Below, in pieces: positions 38,271 to 48,036 of a stretch of DNA of 64,000 nt (within the stretch, counting starts at the first letter, position 1; each line of letters begins with the position of its first letter). This DNA is from Achromobacter ruhlandii (lineage in GTDB: Bacteria; Pseudomonadota; Gammaproteobacteria; Burkholderiales; Burkholderiaceae_B). Under the pieces are notes generated by a model. It saw nothing but the letters and a program-made list of their open reading frames with translations. It had not been told where the DNA came from and did not search any database. The stretch lies in contig NZ_CADIJL010000010.1 of assembly GCF_902859695.1 (NCBI RefSeq), positions 1 to 64,000 on the forward strand, written 5' to 3'. The position numbers and the translations under genes are program-made.

Positions 38271-39626
38271 ATGGCAAATGCCTCCTCTGCGTCCGCCTGG
38301 GCCACGCCCACGCGGACCACCTACACCGTGCTGTTCGTCTGCTGGCTGGCGATCCTGTTCGAAGGCTACGACGTCGGCGTCATGGGCGCGGTGCTGCCCG
38401 CCCTGGCCGACGACAAGAGCTGGAACCTGACGCCGATCGAACTCGGCATGCTGGGCAGCTACGCGCTGGCGGGCATGTTCGTCGGCTCGTTCGCCGTCGG
38501 CACGCTGTCCGACCTGCTGGGCCGCCGGCGCATGCTGCTGGCCTGCGTGACGCTATTCTCGCTGACCATGATCGGCGCGGCCTGGGCGCCGACGCCGACC
38601 TGGTTCGCCACCTTCCGCTTCATCGGCGGCCTGGGACTGGGCGGGGTCATTCCGGTGGCGGCGGCGCTGACGATCGAGTATTCCCCGCCCGCCAAACGGG
38701 GCTTCAACTACGGCGTGATGTATTCCGGCTATTCGCTCGGCATCCTGTGCTCCGCCGCGGTGGCCATGGCGGTGCTGCAGCACTGGGGCTGGCGCGCGGT
38801 GATCCTGGTGGGCGCGGCGCCGCTGCTGCTGGTGCCGGTGCTGGCGCGCCTGCTGCCTGAATCGCTCGAATACCTGCTGGCCAAAGGCGACGAGGCCGGC
38901 GCCCGCGCCATGGCGCAGCGCCTGGGCATTGCCTCGCTGGAACCGTTCCGCCCGCGCGAAGTGACGGGCGAAAAAGCCACGTGGCGCGACGTCATGGCCG
39001 CGGTATTCGCGCCGCGCCACCTGCGCGCCACGCTGTGCTTCTGGGGCGCGCTGTTCCTGGGCATGATGCTGGTGTATGGCCTGAACACCTGGCTGCCGCA
39101 GATCATGCGCAAGAACGGCTACGACCTGGGCTCGAGCATCTCGTTCCTGCTGGTCTTCAGCCTGGCCTCGGCCATCGGCGGCCTGGTGCTGGGCCAGTTC
39201 GCCGACAAGAGCGAGCCGCGCAAGATCGTGGCGCTGTTCTACCTGGTGGGCGCGATCGGCATCTACTGCCTCACCTACAACAATCCGCTGGCGGTCAATT
39301 ACCTGTGGGTGGCGCTGGCCGGCATTGGCAGCATTTCGTCGTCGCTGATCCTGACCGGCTACCTGGCCGGCTACTACCCGGCGCACGCGCGCGGCGCGGC
39401 CACCGGCTGGGCGCTGTCGTTCGCTCGCATCGGCGCCATGAGCGGCCCCATCGTCGGCGGCTATCTGGCGGGATTGAAATTGCCGCTGGCGTGGAACTTC
39501 ATCGCGTTCTCGTGCGCGGCGGTGCTGGCGGCCGTGTTCGTGATCCTGATCCCGGGCCGCTACGCGGGCGGCGCGTCGTCGCGGCCGGCCGCTGGCACGC
39601 GGCCCGTGGGGCAGCAGCAGTCCTGA
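38271..39626 (+). CDS. MFS transporter, aromatic acid:H+ symporter type
   Basis: 451 residues, 12 predicted membrane segments. Family marks: FEGYDVGVMGAVLPAL in the first segment (with the Asp important in AAHS transporters such as PcaK), the loop GTLSDLLGRRRMLLAC (MFS signature) after segment 2, and GQFADKSEPRKIV after segment 8. It probably brings in an aromatic or related organic acid. It has its own promoter, stands alone and converges on pstB with a shared terminator. Substrate cannot be told. Confidence 0.88.
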   Translation: MANASSASAWATPTRTTYTVLFVCWLAILFEGYDVGVMGAVLPALADDKSWNLTPIELGMLGSYALAGMFVGSFAVGTLSDLLGRRRMLLACVTLFSLTMIGAAWAPTPTWFATFRFIGGLGLGGVIPVAAALTIEYSPPAKRGFNYGVMYSGYSLGILCSAAVAMAVLQHWGWRAVILVGAAPLLLVPVLARLLPESLEYLLAKGDEAGARAMAQRLGIASLEPFRPREVTGEKATWRDVMAAVFAPRHLRATLCFWGALFLGMMLVYGLNTWLPQIMRKNGYDLGSSISFLLVFSLASAIGGLVLGQFADKSEPRKIVALFYLVGAIGIYCLTYNNPLAVNYLWVALAGIGSISSSLILTGYLAGYYPAHARGAATGWALSFARIGAMSGPIVGGYLAGLKLPLAWNFIAFSCAAVLAAVFVILIPGRYAGGASSRPAAGTRPVGQQQS

Positions 39627-39682
39627 CACGCACAGTGTCCGGCGCCGCGGCGCTCGCCGCGGAATCGGACTGGCGGAAACGA

Positions 39683-39713
39683 CAACGGCGCACCCGAAGG
39701 TGCGCCGTTGTTT
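39683..39713. terminator. Bidirectional terminator between MFS gene and pstB
   Basis: CAACGGCGCACC and GGTGCGCCGTTG form a perfect 12-base stem around CGAA, followed by TTT. It serves the two converging genes. Confidence 0.85.
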
Positions 39714-39773
39714 CATGCGGGATCCAAGGCGGATCGCGCAGTCTGCCCGACAGGCAACCGTTTCGATGGACGC

Positions 39774-40550
39774 TCAGCCGAAACGGCCGGTGATGTAGTC
39801 CTCGGTTTCCTTGCGCGACGGCTTCACGAAGATCTGGTCGGTCTGGCCGAATTCCATCAGCTCGCCCAGGTACATGTAGGCGGTGAAATCCGAACAGCGA
39901 GCGGCCTGCTGCATGTTGTGGGTCACGATGACGACGGTGTAGTCGTTCTTCAGCTCGGCGATCAGTTCCTCGATCTTGGCGGTCGAGATCGGATCCAGCG
40001 CCGAACACGGCTCGTCCAGCAGCAGCACTTCCGGCTTGATGGCCACGCCGCGCGCGATGCACAGGCGCTGTTGCTGGCCGCCCGACAGGCTGTTGCCGCT
40101 CTGGTGCAGCTTGTCCTTCACTTCGTTCCACAGCGCGGCCTTGCTCAGCGCCCATTCCACGCGCTCGTCCATCTCGCCCTTGGACAGGCGCTCGAACAGG
40201 CGCACGCCGAAGGCGATGTTGTCGTAGATGCTCATGGGGAACGGCGTGGGCTTCTGGAACACCATGCCGACCTTGGCGCGGATCAGCGAGATGTCCGTCT
40301 TGGCGGTCAGCAGGTTTTCGCCGTCCAGGATGATTTCGCCCTCGGCGCGCTGGCCCGGATACAGCTCGAACATGCGGTTGAAGGTGCGCAGCAGCGTCGA
40401 CTTGCCGCAGCCCGACGGGCCGATGAAGGCGGTGACCTTCTTCTCCTGGATCGACATGTTCACATTGCGGATCGCATGGAACTTGCCGTAGTAGAAGTTC
40501 AGGTTCTTGACCTCGATCTTGTTCTTGACGGCGGTAGCGGTGTTTTCCAT
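39774..40550 (-). CDS. pstB: Phosphate ABC transporter ATPase PstB
   Basis: 258 residues (family about 257). Walker A GPSGCGKS near residue 40, Q-loop [16 protein letters not shown], signature [14 protein letters not shown] and Walker [14 protein letters not shown]. These are diagnostic for PstB. The protein drives high-affinity phosphate uptake with PstA and PstC. It is the last gene of a pstSCAB operon; no phoU follows in the window. The gap to pstA is 47 bases. Confidence 0.96.
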   Translation of the reverse strand: MENTATAVKNKIEVKNLNFYYGKFHAIRNVNMSIQEKKVTAFIGPSGCGKSTLLRTFNRMFELYPGQRAEGEIILDGENLLTAKTDISLIRAKVGMVFQKPTPFPMSIYDNIAFGVRLFERLSKGEMDERVEWALSKAALWNEVKDKLHQSGNSLSGGQQQRLCIARGVAIKPEVLLLDEPCSALDPISTAKIEELIAELKNDYTVVIVTHNMQQAARCSDFTAYMYLGELMEFGQTDQIFVKPSRKETEDYITGRFG

Positions 40551-40597
40551 TTGGTTTCCCTAGGTCCGGCGCGGCAAGCGCGCCGGCAAAGCGATCT

Positions 40598-41452
40598 TTA
40601 TTTGCGGAACATGTTGCGGGCAATGATGTTGATGCCCAGCACCAGCAGCGTAATCAGGGTGGCGCCGGCCCACGCCAGGTCGTTCCAGTCCTTGAAGGGG
40701 CTGGCGGCGTATTGGTAGATCACAACCGGCAGGTTGGCCATCGGGCCGTTCATGTTGGTCGACATGAACTGGTTCGACAGCGCGGTGAACAGCAGCGGCG
40801 CGGTTTCTCCCGAGATGCGGGCAATCGCCAGCAGCACGCCGGTGATGATGCCGGTCTTGGCGGCGCGATAGCACACCAGGGTGATCATGCGCCACTTGGG
40901 GCAGCCCAGCGCGGCCGCGGCTTCGCGCAGGCTGTTGGGCACCAGCAGCAGCATGTTGTCGGTGGTGCGCACCACCACCGGGATCACCAGGATCGACAGC
41001 GCGATGGCGCCGGCCCAGCCCGAGTAGTGCCCGACCTGCGCCACGTACACGGCATAGATGAACAGGCCGATGATGATGGACGGCGCCGACAGCAGCACGT
41101 CGTTCAGGAAGCGCGTGGCCGGCGCCAGCCAGCCGCGCTGGCCGTATTCGGCCAGGTAGGTGCCGGCCAGGATGCCCACCGGCGTGCCGATCAGCGTGCC
41201 CACGCCCGCCATCATCACGCTGCCGAAGATGGCGTTGACCAGGCCGCCGGACTGTCCCGGCGGCGGCGTGATTTCGGTGAAGAGCGTGTACGACAGCGCC
41301 GGCGCGCCCTTGAACAGCAGGGTCTGGATGATCCAGAACAGCCAGAACAGCCCGAACACCAGCGTGGCCAGCGAGATGGTCAGCATGATGCGGTTGACCA
41401 CCCGGCGCCGGCGATACACGCCGTTCTGCATATTGAGTACGGAGACAGCCAT
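40598..41452 (-). CDS. pstA: Phosphate ABC transporter permease PstA
   Basis: 284 residues with about six membrane segments. The ABC permease motif [20 protein letters not shown] (EAA loop) lies near residue 190. Other PstA signs are [16 protein letters not shown] and [15 protein letters not shown]. Forms the channel with PstC in the inner membrane. 23 bases separate it from pstC. Confidence 0.95.
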   Translation of the reverse strand: MAVSVLNMQNGVYRRRRVVNRIMLTISLATLVFGLFWLFWIIQTLLFKGAPALSYTLFTEITPPPGQSGGLVNAIFGSVMMAGVGTLIGTPVGILAGTYLAEYGQRGWLAPATRFLNDVLLSAPSIIIGLFIYAVYVAQVGHYSGWAGAIALSILVIPVVVRTTDNMLLLVPNSLREAAAALGCPKWRMITLVCYRAAKTGIITGVLLAIARISGETAPLLFTALSNQFMSTNMNGPMANLPVVIYQYAASPFKDWNDLAWAGATLITLLVLGINIIARNMFRK

Positions 41453-41475
41453 GATCTTTTCCTTGTGGGCCGGGG

Positions 41476-42492
41476 TCAGGATTTCTTGCCTTCACCGGCC
41501 GACAGGCGGACCAGCAGCATTTTCGCCAGGGCCAGCACGATCGTGGTGATCAGGAACAGGATCAGGCCCAGTTCCAGCAGCGCCGACTTCTGGATGCCAC
41601 CCGCCTCATTGAATTCGTTGGCCAGCGCCGAGGCGATCGAGTTGCCCGGCGAGAACAGCGAACCGGACCACTTGAAGGCGTTGCCGATCACGAAGGTCAC
41701 CGCCATGGTCTCGCCCAGCGCGCGTCCCAGGCCCAGCATGATGCCGCCGATGACGCCCGACTTGGTGAAGGGCAGCACCACGCGCCACATCACTTCCCAG
41801 GTCGTGCTGCCCAGGCCGTAGGCCGATTCCTTCAGCATGGCCGGCACCAGTTCGAACACGTCGCGCATCACCGCGGCGATGAACGGGATGATCATGATCG
41901 ACAGGATCAGGCCGGCGGTGAAGATACCGATACCGAACGGCGGCCCGGCGAACATGCCGCCAATGATGGGCACGCTGCCCAGCGTGGCGATCAGGAACGG
42001 CTGCACGTACTGCTGGAACACCGGCACGAAGACGAACAGGCCCCACATGCCGTAGATGATCGACGGAATCGCCGCCAGCATCTCGACCGCGGTGCCCAGG
42101 GGGCGGCGCAGCCAGGTCGGCGACAGTTCGGTCAGGAAGATGGCGATGCCGAACGACACCGGCACCGCGATGATCAGGGCGATGGCCGACGTCAGCAGCG
42201 TGCCGATGATAGGCACCACCGCGCCGTAGTTCTGCTTGACCGGATCCCAGTCGTTCAGCCACAGGAACGACAGGCCGTACTTGGCCAGCGATTCGCGGCT
42301 GCCGTAGATCAGGGATACCAGGATCGCCGCCAGCAGGATGAACACCAGGAAGGCGAACAGGCGGGTCAGGTTCTTGAACAGCGCATCCATCAGCGCGTTT
42401 TTATTTTGCTTCATAGGCGAAGGCGTGCCGGTAGTCACGGAGTCCGCCACGCTGGGCGAAAGCGGCACACTATTATCCATTACCGCGCTCAT
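41476..42492 (-). CDS. pstC: Phosphate ABC transporter permease PstC
   Basis: 338 residues, six membrane segments after a soluble N-terminus of about 35 residues. [20 protein letters not shown] and the EAA-type loop [20 protein letters not shown] are typical of PstC, as are [15 protein letters not shown] and [17 protein letters not shown]. It pairs with PstA. A 140-base gap with a hairpin separates it from pstS. Confidence 0.95.
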   Translation of the reverse strand: MSAVMDNSVPLSPSVADSVTTGTPSPMKQNKNALMDALFKNLTRLFAFLVFILLAAILVSLIYGSRESLAKYGLSFLWLNDWDPVKQNYGAVVPIIGTLLTSAIALIIAVPVSFGIAIFLTELSPTWLRRPLGTAVEMLAAIPSIIYGMWGLFVFVPVFQQYVQPFLIATLGSVPIIGGMFAGPPFGIGIFTAGLILSIMIIPFIAAVMRDVFELVPAMLKESAYGLGSTTWEVMWRVVLPFTKSGVIGGIMLGLGRALGETMAVTFVIGNAFKWSGSLFSPGNSIASALANEFNEAGGIQKSALLELGLILFLITTIVLALAKMLLVRLSAGEGKKS

Positions 42493-42594
42493 GGATGGAC
42501 TTTCCTTAGGAAACCTTGGGGGAAACTACGATTGGGCCCCGGGGGGACCCGCCCCGCCATCCGGCAAGCCGGACAGCAGGGCAGTTGGGCGATG

Positions 42595-42622
42595 CTGGCG
42601 CGCGGCCGGGCCGCCGCGCCAG
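42595..42622 (-). promoter_or_regulatory. Intercistronic hairpin between pstS and pstC
   Basis: CTGGCGCG and CGCGCCAG pair, with an inner GGC/GCC. There is no clear T-run. Such structures after pstS usually stabilise its mRNA so that the binding protein exceeds the permease. Confidence 0.6.
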
Positions 42623-42632
42623 GCACCCGCTT

Positions 42633-43673
42633 TTACTTCCAGACCGGCTTGCCGTCGGCGGACTTGACTTCGCCCCAGGCGGCGCGGATTTCCTTGGTCA
42701 CGGCTTCCGGCAGCGGCACGTAGTCCATGGCTTCAGCCGACTTGGCGCCGTTCTTGAAGGCCCAGTCGAAGAAGTCCAGGACGGCCTTGCCCTGCACCGG
42801 CTTGTCTTGCGACTTGTGGACCAGGATGAAGGTGGCGGCGGTGACGGGCCACGAATCGGCGCCCGGCTCGTCCGTCAGCACCACGCCCATGCCAGGCGCG
42901 CTCTTCCAGTCGGCGTTGGCGGCGGCGGCGGCGAAGGCCTTCTGTTCCGGCTGGACGAACTTGCCGTCCTTGTTCTGCAGCTGCGTCCAGGCCAGCTTGT
43001 TCTGCTTGGCGTAGGCGTATTCGACGTAGCCGATCGAGTTCTTCAACTGGCCGACGTAAGCGGCGACGCCTTCGTTACCCTTGCCACCCTGACCCACGGG
43101 CCACTTGACGGCCTTGCCTTCGCCGACTTGTTCCTTCCACTCCGGCGACACCTTGGACAGGTAGTTGGTCCAGCCGAAGGTGGTGCCCGAGCCATCCGAA
43201 CGGTGCACGACGATGATGTCGGCCGACGGCAGCTTCAGGTCGGGGTTCAGCGCCTTGATGGCGGCGTCGTCCCACTTCTTGACCTTGCCCAGGAAGATGT
43301 CGCCCAGGACCTTGCCCGACAGCTTCAGCTTGCCCGGCTCGATGCCGTCGATGTTCACCACGGCCACGGTACCGCCGATGACGGCCGGGAACTGCAGCAG
43401 ACCGTTCTTTTCCAGGTCAGCGGCCTTCATGGGATCGTCCGAAGCGCCGAAATCGACGGTCTTGGCGATGATCTGTTGCTGACCGCCGCCCGAGCCGATC
43501 GACTGGTAGTTCACGGCATTGTTGGTGGCAGCCTTGTAGTCCGACGCCCACTTGGCGTAGATCGGGTACGGGAACGAAGCGCCGGCGCCGGTCACGTCGG
43601 CGGCCTGCACGGCGAAAACAGCGGCGCTCAGCGCGACGCCCAGGGAAACTTGTTTGAAGACACGTTTGAACAT
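42633..43673 (-). CDS. pstS: Periplasmic phosphate-binding protein PstS
   Basis: 346 residues. Signal peptide about 1-24 (MFKRVFKQVSLGVALSAAVF), with cleavage after AVQA. Phosphate-binding segments: GAGASFPYPIYAKW, SIGSGGGQQQIIAKTVDFGA with SDDPM, and RSDGSGTTFGWTNYL. It is the first gene of the operon, with a Pho box promoter 70-105 bases upstream, so it should be induced under phosphate shortage. Confidence 0.97.
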   Translation of the reverse strand: MFKRVFKQVSLGVALSAAVFAVQAADVTGAGASFPYPIYAKWASDYKAATNNAVNYQSIGSGGGQQQIIAKTVDFGASDDPMKAADLEKNGLLQFPAVIGGTVAVVNIDGIEPGKLKLSGKVLGDIFLGKVKKWDDAAIKALNPDLKLPSADIIVVHRSDGSGTTFGWTNYLSKVSPEWKEQVGEGKAVKWPVGQGGKGNEGVAAYVGQLKNSIGYVEYAYAKQNKLAWTQLQNKDGKFVQPEQKAFAAAAANADWKSAPGMGVVLTDEPGADSWPVTAATFILVHKSQDKPVQGKAVLDFFDWAFKNGAKSAEAMDYVPLPEAVTKEIRAAWGEVKSADGKPVWK

Positions 43674-43745
43674 CTTGGTTCCTTCTGTGCTCGTTGGAGG
43701 AGTCTTTGGCAGGCTTTCTACTGCCCGTCTTTCAGCGACCCTCGC

Positions 43746-43779
43746 ATGTTAGAAGTCCAACGTGACAGGATAGTGACAG
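43746..43779 (-). promoter_or_regulatory. Pho box and -10 of pstS
   Basis: On the minus strand CTGTCAC-TATC-CTGTCAC (43,762-43,779): two 7-base repeats with a 4-base spacer, the PhoB target. TAACAT (43,746-43,751) follows 10 bases further, as expected for a PhoB-activated -10. Confidence 0.88.
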
Positions 43780-43813
43780 TCATAAACCCCCCCCGGAGCG
43801 CTGCGCGCTTCCC

Positions 43814-44155
43814 CCCCAGGGGGGCGCCGGTGGCGGACCGGCGGAGCCGGATCCGCGCGGCCTGGATTGGGAGGGGCGCGGTTGGCTTGGGGGGAGGCTT
43901 GCTGGTGGGGGATGTGGGGACGGAGTTCGCCCCAGGGGGGGCGCCGGTGGTGGAGCGGCGGAGCCGGATCCGCGCGGCCTGGATTGGGAGGGGCGCGGTT
44001 GGCATGGGGAGTGGCTTGCTGGTGAGGGATGTGGGGACGGAGTTCGCCCCAGGGGGGCGCCGGTGGTGGACCGGCGAAGCCGGATCCGCGCGGCCTGGAT
44101 TGGGAGCGCGCTGCCTTGGGGGGTGGTTTTTTGCCGGTGTTAGGGGTTGGGGACG
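43814..44155. repeat. Three-copy tandem repeat between pstS and ppk
   Basis: Three units of about 116-117 bases start at 43,814, 43,930 and 44,047, each beginning CCCCAGGGGGGCGCCGGTGG and containing GAGCCGGATCCGCGCGGCCT or a close variant, then GATTGGGAG. The third unit diverges in its last half. No gene with a start site or codon pattern is convincing here. Similar G-rich intergenic repeats occur in related genomes as far as I know, but I cannot verify that here. Confidence 0.8.
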
Positions 44156-44160
44156 GATAG

Positions 44161-44183
44161 AAAAGGCCCCGCTGGGCGGGGCC
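44161..44183 (-). terminator. Terminator of ppk
   Basis: GGCCCCGC and GCGGGGCC stem with TTTT on the minus strand, 21 bases past the ppk stop. Same core as the phage hairpin at 13,896-13,924. Confidence 0.8.
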
Positions 44184-44203
44184 TGGGGGAAGGACGGGCG
44201 AGA

Positions 44204-46291
44204 CTATACGCCCAGCTTCTGCATCAGGTACTGGTGCAGGTTGAAGGGCTCGCGGCGGCTGCGCACGCGGGTGTAGTCGCCGTCGGCCTGTTGCTGCCAG
44301 GCCAGCTGGTTGTCACGCAGGGCGAAGGTGAAGGCTTCGTCGATGACGCGCTTCTTGAGGGTCTTGTCGTAGATCGGGAAGGCGATTTCCACGCGGCGGA
44401 AGAAATTGCGGTCCATCCAGTCGGCCGAGGACAGGTACACCGTCTCGGCGCCTTCGGCGTAGAAATAGAACACGCGCGAGTGCTCCAGGAAGCGGCCGAC
44501 GATGGAGCGCACCCGGATGTTCTCGGACAGTCCCGGCACGCCGGCGCGCAGCGCGCAGACGCCGCGCACGATCAGGTCGATTTTCACGCCGGCCTGGCTG
44601 GCCTTGTAGAGTTCCTCGATGATCTGCTCTTCCAGCAGCGAGTTCATCTTGGCCATGATGCGCGCGCGCTTGCCGGCCTTGGCGGCGCGAGCCTCGGCGC
44701 GGATCAGCGCCACCATGCCTTCATGCATCGTGAACGGCGACTGCATCAGCGACTTGAGCGCGCGCCGCGCGCCCAGGCCGGTCAACTGCGCGAACACCTT
44801 GTCCATGTCCTCGCACAGCTTGGGATCGGCGGTCAGCAGGCCGAAATCGGTGTACAGGCGCGCAGTGCGGGGGTGGTAGTTGCCGGTGCCCAGGTGGGCA
44901 TAGCGGCGCAGGCGGCCCTTTTCGCGCCGCAGCACCACCGCCATCTTGGCGTGGGTCTTGTGCGCCACGACGCCATAGACCACGTGCGCCCCCACCTCTT
45001 CCAGCTTGGAGGCCCAGTTGATGTTGGTCTGCTCGTCAAAGCGCGCCATCAGCTCCACCACCACCGTCACTTCCTTGCCGGCGCGCGCCGCGGCCAGCAG
45101 GATCTTCATCAGCTCGGAATCCTCGCCGGTGCGGTAGATGGTCTGCTTGATGGCCATCACGTCCGGATCCAGCGCGGCGGCGGTCAGGAAGTCGATGACG
45201 GGCTGAAACGACTGGTACGGATGGTGCAGCAGGCGGTCCTGCTCGGCCACGGCCTCGAACAGGTCGGACGGCTTGTCGCCGACGCGGTCGAACGGCGCCG
45301 GCACCGGCGCGCGGTAATCGGGGAACAGCAGGTCGGGCCGGTTGGGCGAATTGCACAACTGCATCAGGCGCGACAGGTTCACCGGGCCCGGCACGCGGTA
45401 GGTGTCCTCGGCCTTGAGCGAGAACTCGCGCTGCAGGAAGGTTTCCAGCTCGACCGGCGTCAGCTTGTCGATCTCCAGGCGCACGGCGGCGCCGAAGTTG
45501 CGCTGCGACAGCTCGCCCTGCAGGGCGTGGCGCAGGTTGGTGACTTCTTCCTCGTCCACGAACAGGTCGCTGTTGCGCGTCACCCGCCACTGGTAGCAGC
45601 CCAGCATCTCCAGGCCCGGGAACAGCTCGCCGACGAAGGCGCGCAGCAGCGAGGTCAGCAGGATATAACCTTCCGGATGGCCGGACAGCTCCGGCGGCAT
45701 CTTGATCAGGCGCGGCAGCGCGCGCGGCGCCTGCACCACGGCGATCGAGGCCTGGCGGCCGAAGGCGTCGGCGCCCGACAGCGACACGATGAAGTTCAGG
45801 CTCTTGTTGTAGACCCGCGGAAACGGGTGCGCCGGGTCCAGCCCGATCGGCGTCAGCAGCGGCATCACGTCGCGGTTGAAGACTTCACGCGCCCACTCCT
45901 GCTGCTCGGCGTTCCATTCCGACGCATGGTGCAGCGCGATACCCTCCGCCTGCAGCGCCGGCAGGATGGCGTCGTTGAGCAGCGCGTACTGGCGTCCCAC
46001 CAGCTCATGCACCGCTTGCTGGACGTTCTCGAACGCCTGGTCGGGCGTCATGCCGTCCGGCCCCACCAGGTTGGGCGACTGGCGCTGCTGCTCTTTCAGG
46101 CTGGAGATCCGGATCTCGAAAAATTCATCCAGGTTGGAACTGACGATACACACGTAACGCAGCCGTTCGAGCAAGGGGGTGCTCGGGTTTTCCGCCATCG
46201 CCAGCACGCGTTCATTGAATTTGAGCAGCGACAACTCGCGATTCAGGAGCAGGGGCTCGGCGGGCGGGCGTGTGGTCATACCGGATTCCAT
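44204..46291 (-). CDS. ppk: Polyphosphate kinase PPK1
   Basis: 695 residues (family about 690). Family segments include LNRELSLLKFNERVLAMAEN at the N-terminus, YVCIVSSNLDEFFEIRISSL, VELMARFDEQTNINWASKLE, and HLGTGNYHPRTARLYTDFGL around the phosphorylated His. It builds polyphosphate from ATP. A second ATG at 46279 (MTTRPP) could be the start. A Pho box-like site at 46,327-46,344 links it to phosphate control. Divergent from ppx. Confidence 0.96.
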   Translation of the reverse strand: MESGMTTRPPAEPLLLNRELSLLKFNERVLAMAENPSTPLLERLRYVCIVSSNLDEFFEIRISSLKEQQRQSPNLVGPDGMTPDQAFENVQQAVHELVGRQYALLNDAILPALQAEGIALHHASEWNAEQQEWAREVFNRDVMPLLTPIGLDPAHPFPRVYNKSLNFIVSLSGADAFGRQASIAVVQAPRALPRLIKMPPELSGHPEGYILLTSLLRAFVGELFPGLEMLGCYQWRVTRNSDLFVDEEEVTNLRHALQGELSQRNFGAAVRLEIDKLTPVELETFLQREFSLKAEDTYRVPGPVNLSRLMQLCNSPNRPDLLFPDYRAPVPAPFDRVGDKPSDLFEAVAEQDRLLHHPYQSFQPVIDFLTAAALDPDVMAIKQTIYRTGEDSELMKILLAAARAGKEVTVVVELMARFDEQTNINWASKLEEVGAHVVYGVVAHKTHAKMAVVLRREKGRLRRYAHLGTGNYHPRTARLYTDFGLLTADPKLCEDMDKVFAQLTGLGARRALKSLMQSPFTMHEGMVALIRAEARAAKAGKRARIMAKMNSLLEEQIIEELYKASQAGVKIDLIVRGVCALRAGVPGLSENIRVRSIVGRFLEHSRVFYFYAEGAETVYLSSADWMDRNFFRRVEIAFPIYDKTLKKRVIDEAFTFALRDNQLAWQQQADGDYTRVRSRREPFNLHQYLMQKLGV

Positions 46292-46309
46292 ACGTAAGGA
46301 AAGCGTGGA

Positions 46310-46344
46310 GTTTTACTTCAAAAGAGTGACGGTTCTATGACACT
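46310..46344 (-). promoter_or_regulatory. Probable Pho box and -10 of ppk
   Basis: Minus strand GTGTCAT-AGAA-CCGTCAC (46,327-46,344), two mismatches from the ideal repeats, followed after 11 bases by TAAAAC (46,310-46,315). The layout equals that at pstS. Confidence 0.65.
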
Positions 46345-46460
46345 GCGCCAAATGCGTAGCGTACGACAAAACCGGGACGCATGGAGCATGGTCTCCCGCA
46401 CCCAACCCTCTGTTCCATAAGCGAAAACCCGCAAGGGACGGCGCTGTCACATGGGGTCTC

Positions 46461-46466
46461 TATAAT
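46461..46466 (+). promoter_or_regulatory. -10 element of ppx
   Basis: TATAAT, a perfect -10, 33 bases before the ppx start. No good -35 is seen at the usual distance; a CTGTCAC half-site is at 46,444-46,450, which may be chance. Confidence 0.5.
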
Positions 46467-46498
46467 CAGGCCACCTCACAGCCAATATTACGAGCCGC

Positions 46499-47986
46499 AT
46501 GGATCAACTTCTGGCCGCCGTGGACCTCGGGTCCAACAGCTTCCGCCTCTCCATCGGACGCATCGTTCAGCAGGACGGTACGCCCCAGATCTACCAGATC
46601 GATCGCCTCAAGGAAACCGTCCGCCTCGCCGCCGGGCTGGACGCCGAAAAACGCCTGGGCGATGACGCCATCGAGCGCGCCATCGCCGTCCTGGAACGAT
46701 TCGGCGACCGCCTGCGCAGTTTCCACCCCAACCGCGTGCGCGCGGTGGCGACCAACACCTTCCGGGTCGCGCGCAATACCCGCGACTTCCTGCCCCGGGC
46801 CGAAGCCGCACTGGGCTTTCCGATCGAAGTCATCGCCGGCCGCGAAGAGGCCCGCCTGATCTTCTCGGGCGTGGTCCACACCCTGCCCCCCTCCCCCAAC
46901 AAACGCCTGGTGATCGACATCGGCGGCGGCTCCACCGAAGTCATCATCGGCAAGGGCCATGAGCCCGGCCTGATGTCCTCGCTCTACATGGGCTGCGTCA
47001 GCTACAGCCGCCAGTTCTTCTCGGACGGCATCGTCGATGCCCACCAGATGAAGCAGGCCGAGCTGGCCGCCCGGCGCGAGATCGAGGTCATCGCCAAGCA
47101 GTACCGCAAGGCCGGCTGGAAGGAAGCCTACGGCTCGTCCGGCACGGCCAAGGCGTTGTTCGCCATCCTCACGGAAGGCGGCATGTCGGACCGCGGCATC
47201 ACCCGCGCCGGCCTGAGCAAGCTGAAAGACCGCATCGTGCGCGCCGGCCGCGTCATCCCGTCCGAACTGCCCGGCATCAAGGTCGAGCGCGCCGACGTGC
47301 TGCCCGGCGGGCTGGCCATCATGAGCGCGCTGTTCGACGAACTCGGCATCGATGTCATGCACACCGGCGACGGCGCGCTGCGCCTGGGCGTGCTGTACGA
47401 CCTACTGGGCCGCGACGACGAACACGACAAGCGCGATGAATCGGTGCGCCAGTTCATGAAGCGCTACCACGTCGACGTCAACCAGGCGCGCCGTGTGCAC
47501 CATGCGGCGCTCAGCCTGTTCGACGCGATGATGCCGGAAGGCGCGGAGCGCGCCGAACTGCGCGCCGCCCTGGGCTGGGCCGCCGACCTGCACGAAGTGG
47601 GCCTGTCGATCGCTCACAACGCCTATCACAAGCACACCGCCTACGTGCTCGAGAACGCCGACATGCCAGGCTTCTCGCGCGCCGACCAGCAACTGCTGGC
47701 GCTGCTGGCGCTGGGACACCAGGGCAAGCTGAGCAAGCTGGAACCCCTGGTGCGCAACCGCGCCCAGTGGATGGCCATCCTCAGCCTGCGGCTGGCGGTG
47801 CTGCTGTTCCGCCGCCGCGGCGAGATCGAACCCCTGCCCCTGACCGCGTCCATGCGCAACGATTCGATCGTGGTGCGCGTGAACCGCGACTGGCTCGCGC
47901 AACACCCGCTCAGCGACTTCACGCTGCGCGCGGAAGAAGCGGAGTGGTCGAAGGTCGGATTCTCGTTCGAGCTGCTCGAGTTCTGA
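46499..47986 (+). CDS. ppx: Exopolyphosphatase Ppx/GppA
   Basis: 495 residues (family about 500). The sugar kinase/HSP70-like ATPase signs are present: AAVDLGSNSFRLSIGRIV near the start, then NTFRVARN, GREEARLIFSGV and VIDIGGGSTEVIIGKG. The C-terminal half has the HD-like helical domain (GWAADLHEVGLSIAHNAYHK). It degrades polyphosphate or pppGpp. Divergent from ppk, so storage and release are encoded side by side. Confidence 0.95.
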   Translation: MDQLLAAVDLGSNSFRLSIGRIVQQDGTPQIYQIDRLKETVRLAAGLDAEKRLGDDAIERAIAVLERFGDRLRSFHPNRVRAVATNTFRVARNTRDFLPRAEAALGFPIEVIAGREEARLIFSGVVHTLPPSPNKRLVIDIGGGSTEVIIGKGHEPGLMSSLYMGCVSYSRQFFSDGIVDAHQMKQAELAARREIEVIAKQYRKAGWKEAYGSSGTAKALFAILTEGGMSDRGITRAGLSKLKDRIVRAGRVIPSELPGIKVERADVLPGGLAIMSALFDELGIDVMHTGDGALRLGVLYDLLGRDDEHDKRDESVRQFMKRYHVDVNQARRVHHAALSLFDAMMPEGAERAELRAALGWAADLHEVGLSIAHNAYHKHTAYVLENADMPGFSRADQQLLALLALGHQGKLSKLEPLVRNRAQWMAILSLRLAVLLFRRRGEIEPLPLTASMRNDSIVVRVNRDWLAQHPLSDFTLRAEEAEWSKVGFSFELLEF

Positions 47987-47992
47987 AAACAA

Positions 47993-48017
47993 CAAGGCCC
48001 CGGGATCCGGGGCCTTG
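47993..48017. terminator. Bidirectional terminator between ppx and olsB
   Basis: CAAGGCCCCGG and CCGGGGCCTTG form a perfect stem around GAT. It has no long T-run, but position between converging genes supports the call. Confidence 0.75.
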
Positions 48018-48036
48018 TGCCGTGCGACGGCGAACG

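Noticed and set aside
43718..44276. Coding frames within the pstS-ppk tandem repeats
   Set aside because: Frames arise because the unit is about 116-117 bases and G-rich; encoded repeats (PIQAARIRLRRS) have no start signals, and the region is bounded by a promoter and a terminator.
44147..46297. Plus-strand frame of 716 codons opposite ppk
   Set aside because: Mirror frame of ppk; composition (His, Gln, Gly, Val, Arg) is typical of antisense translation of high G+C genes.
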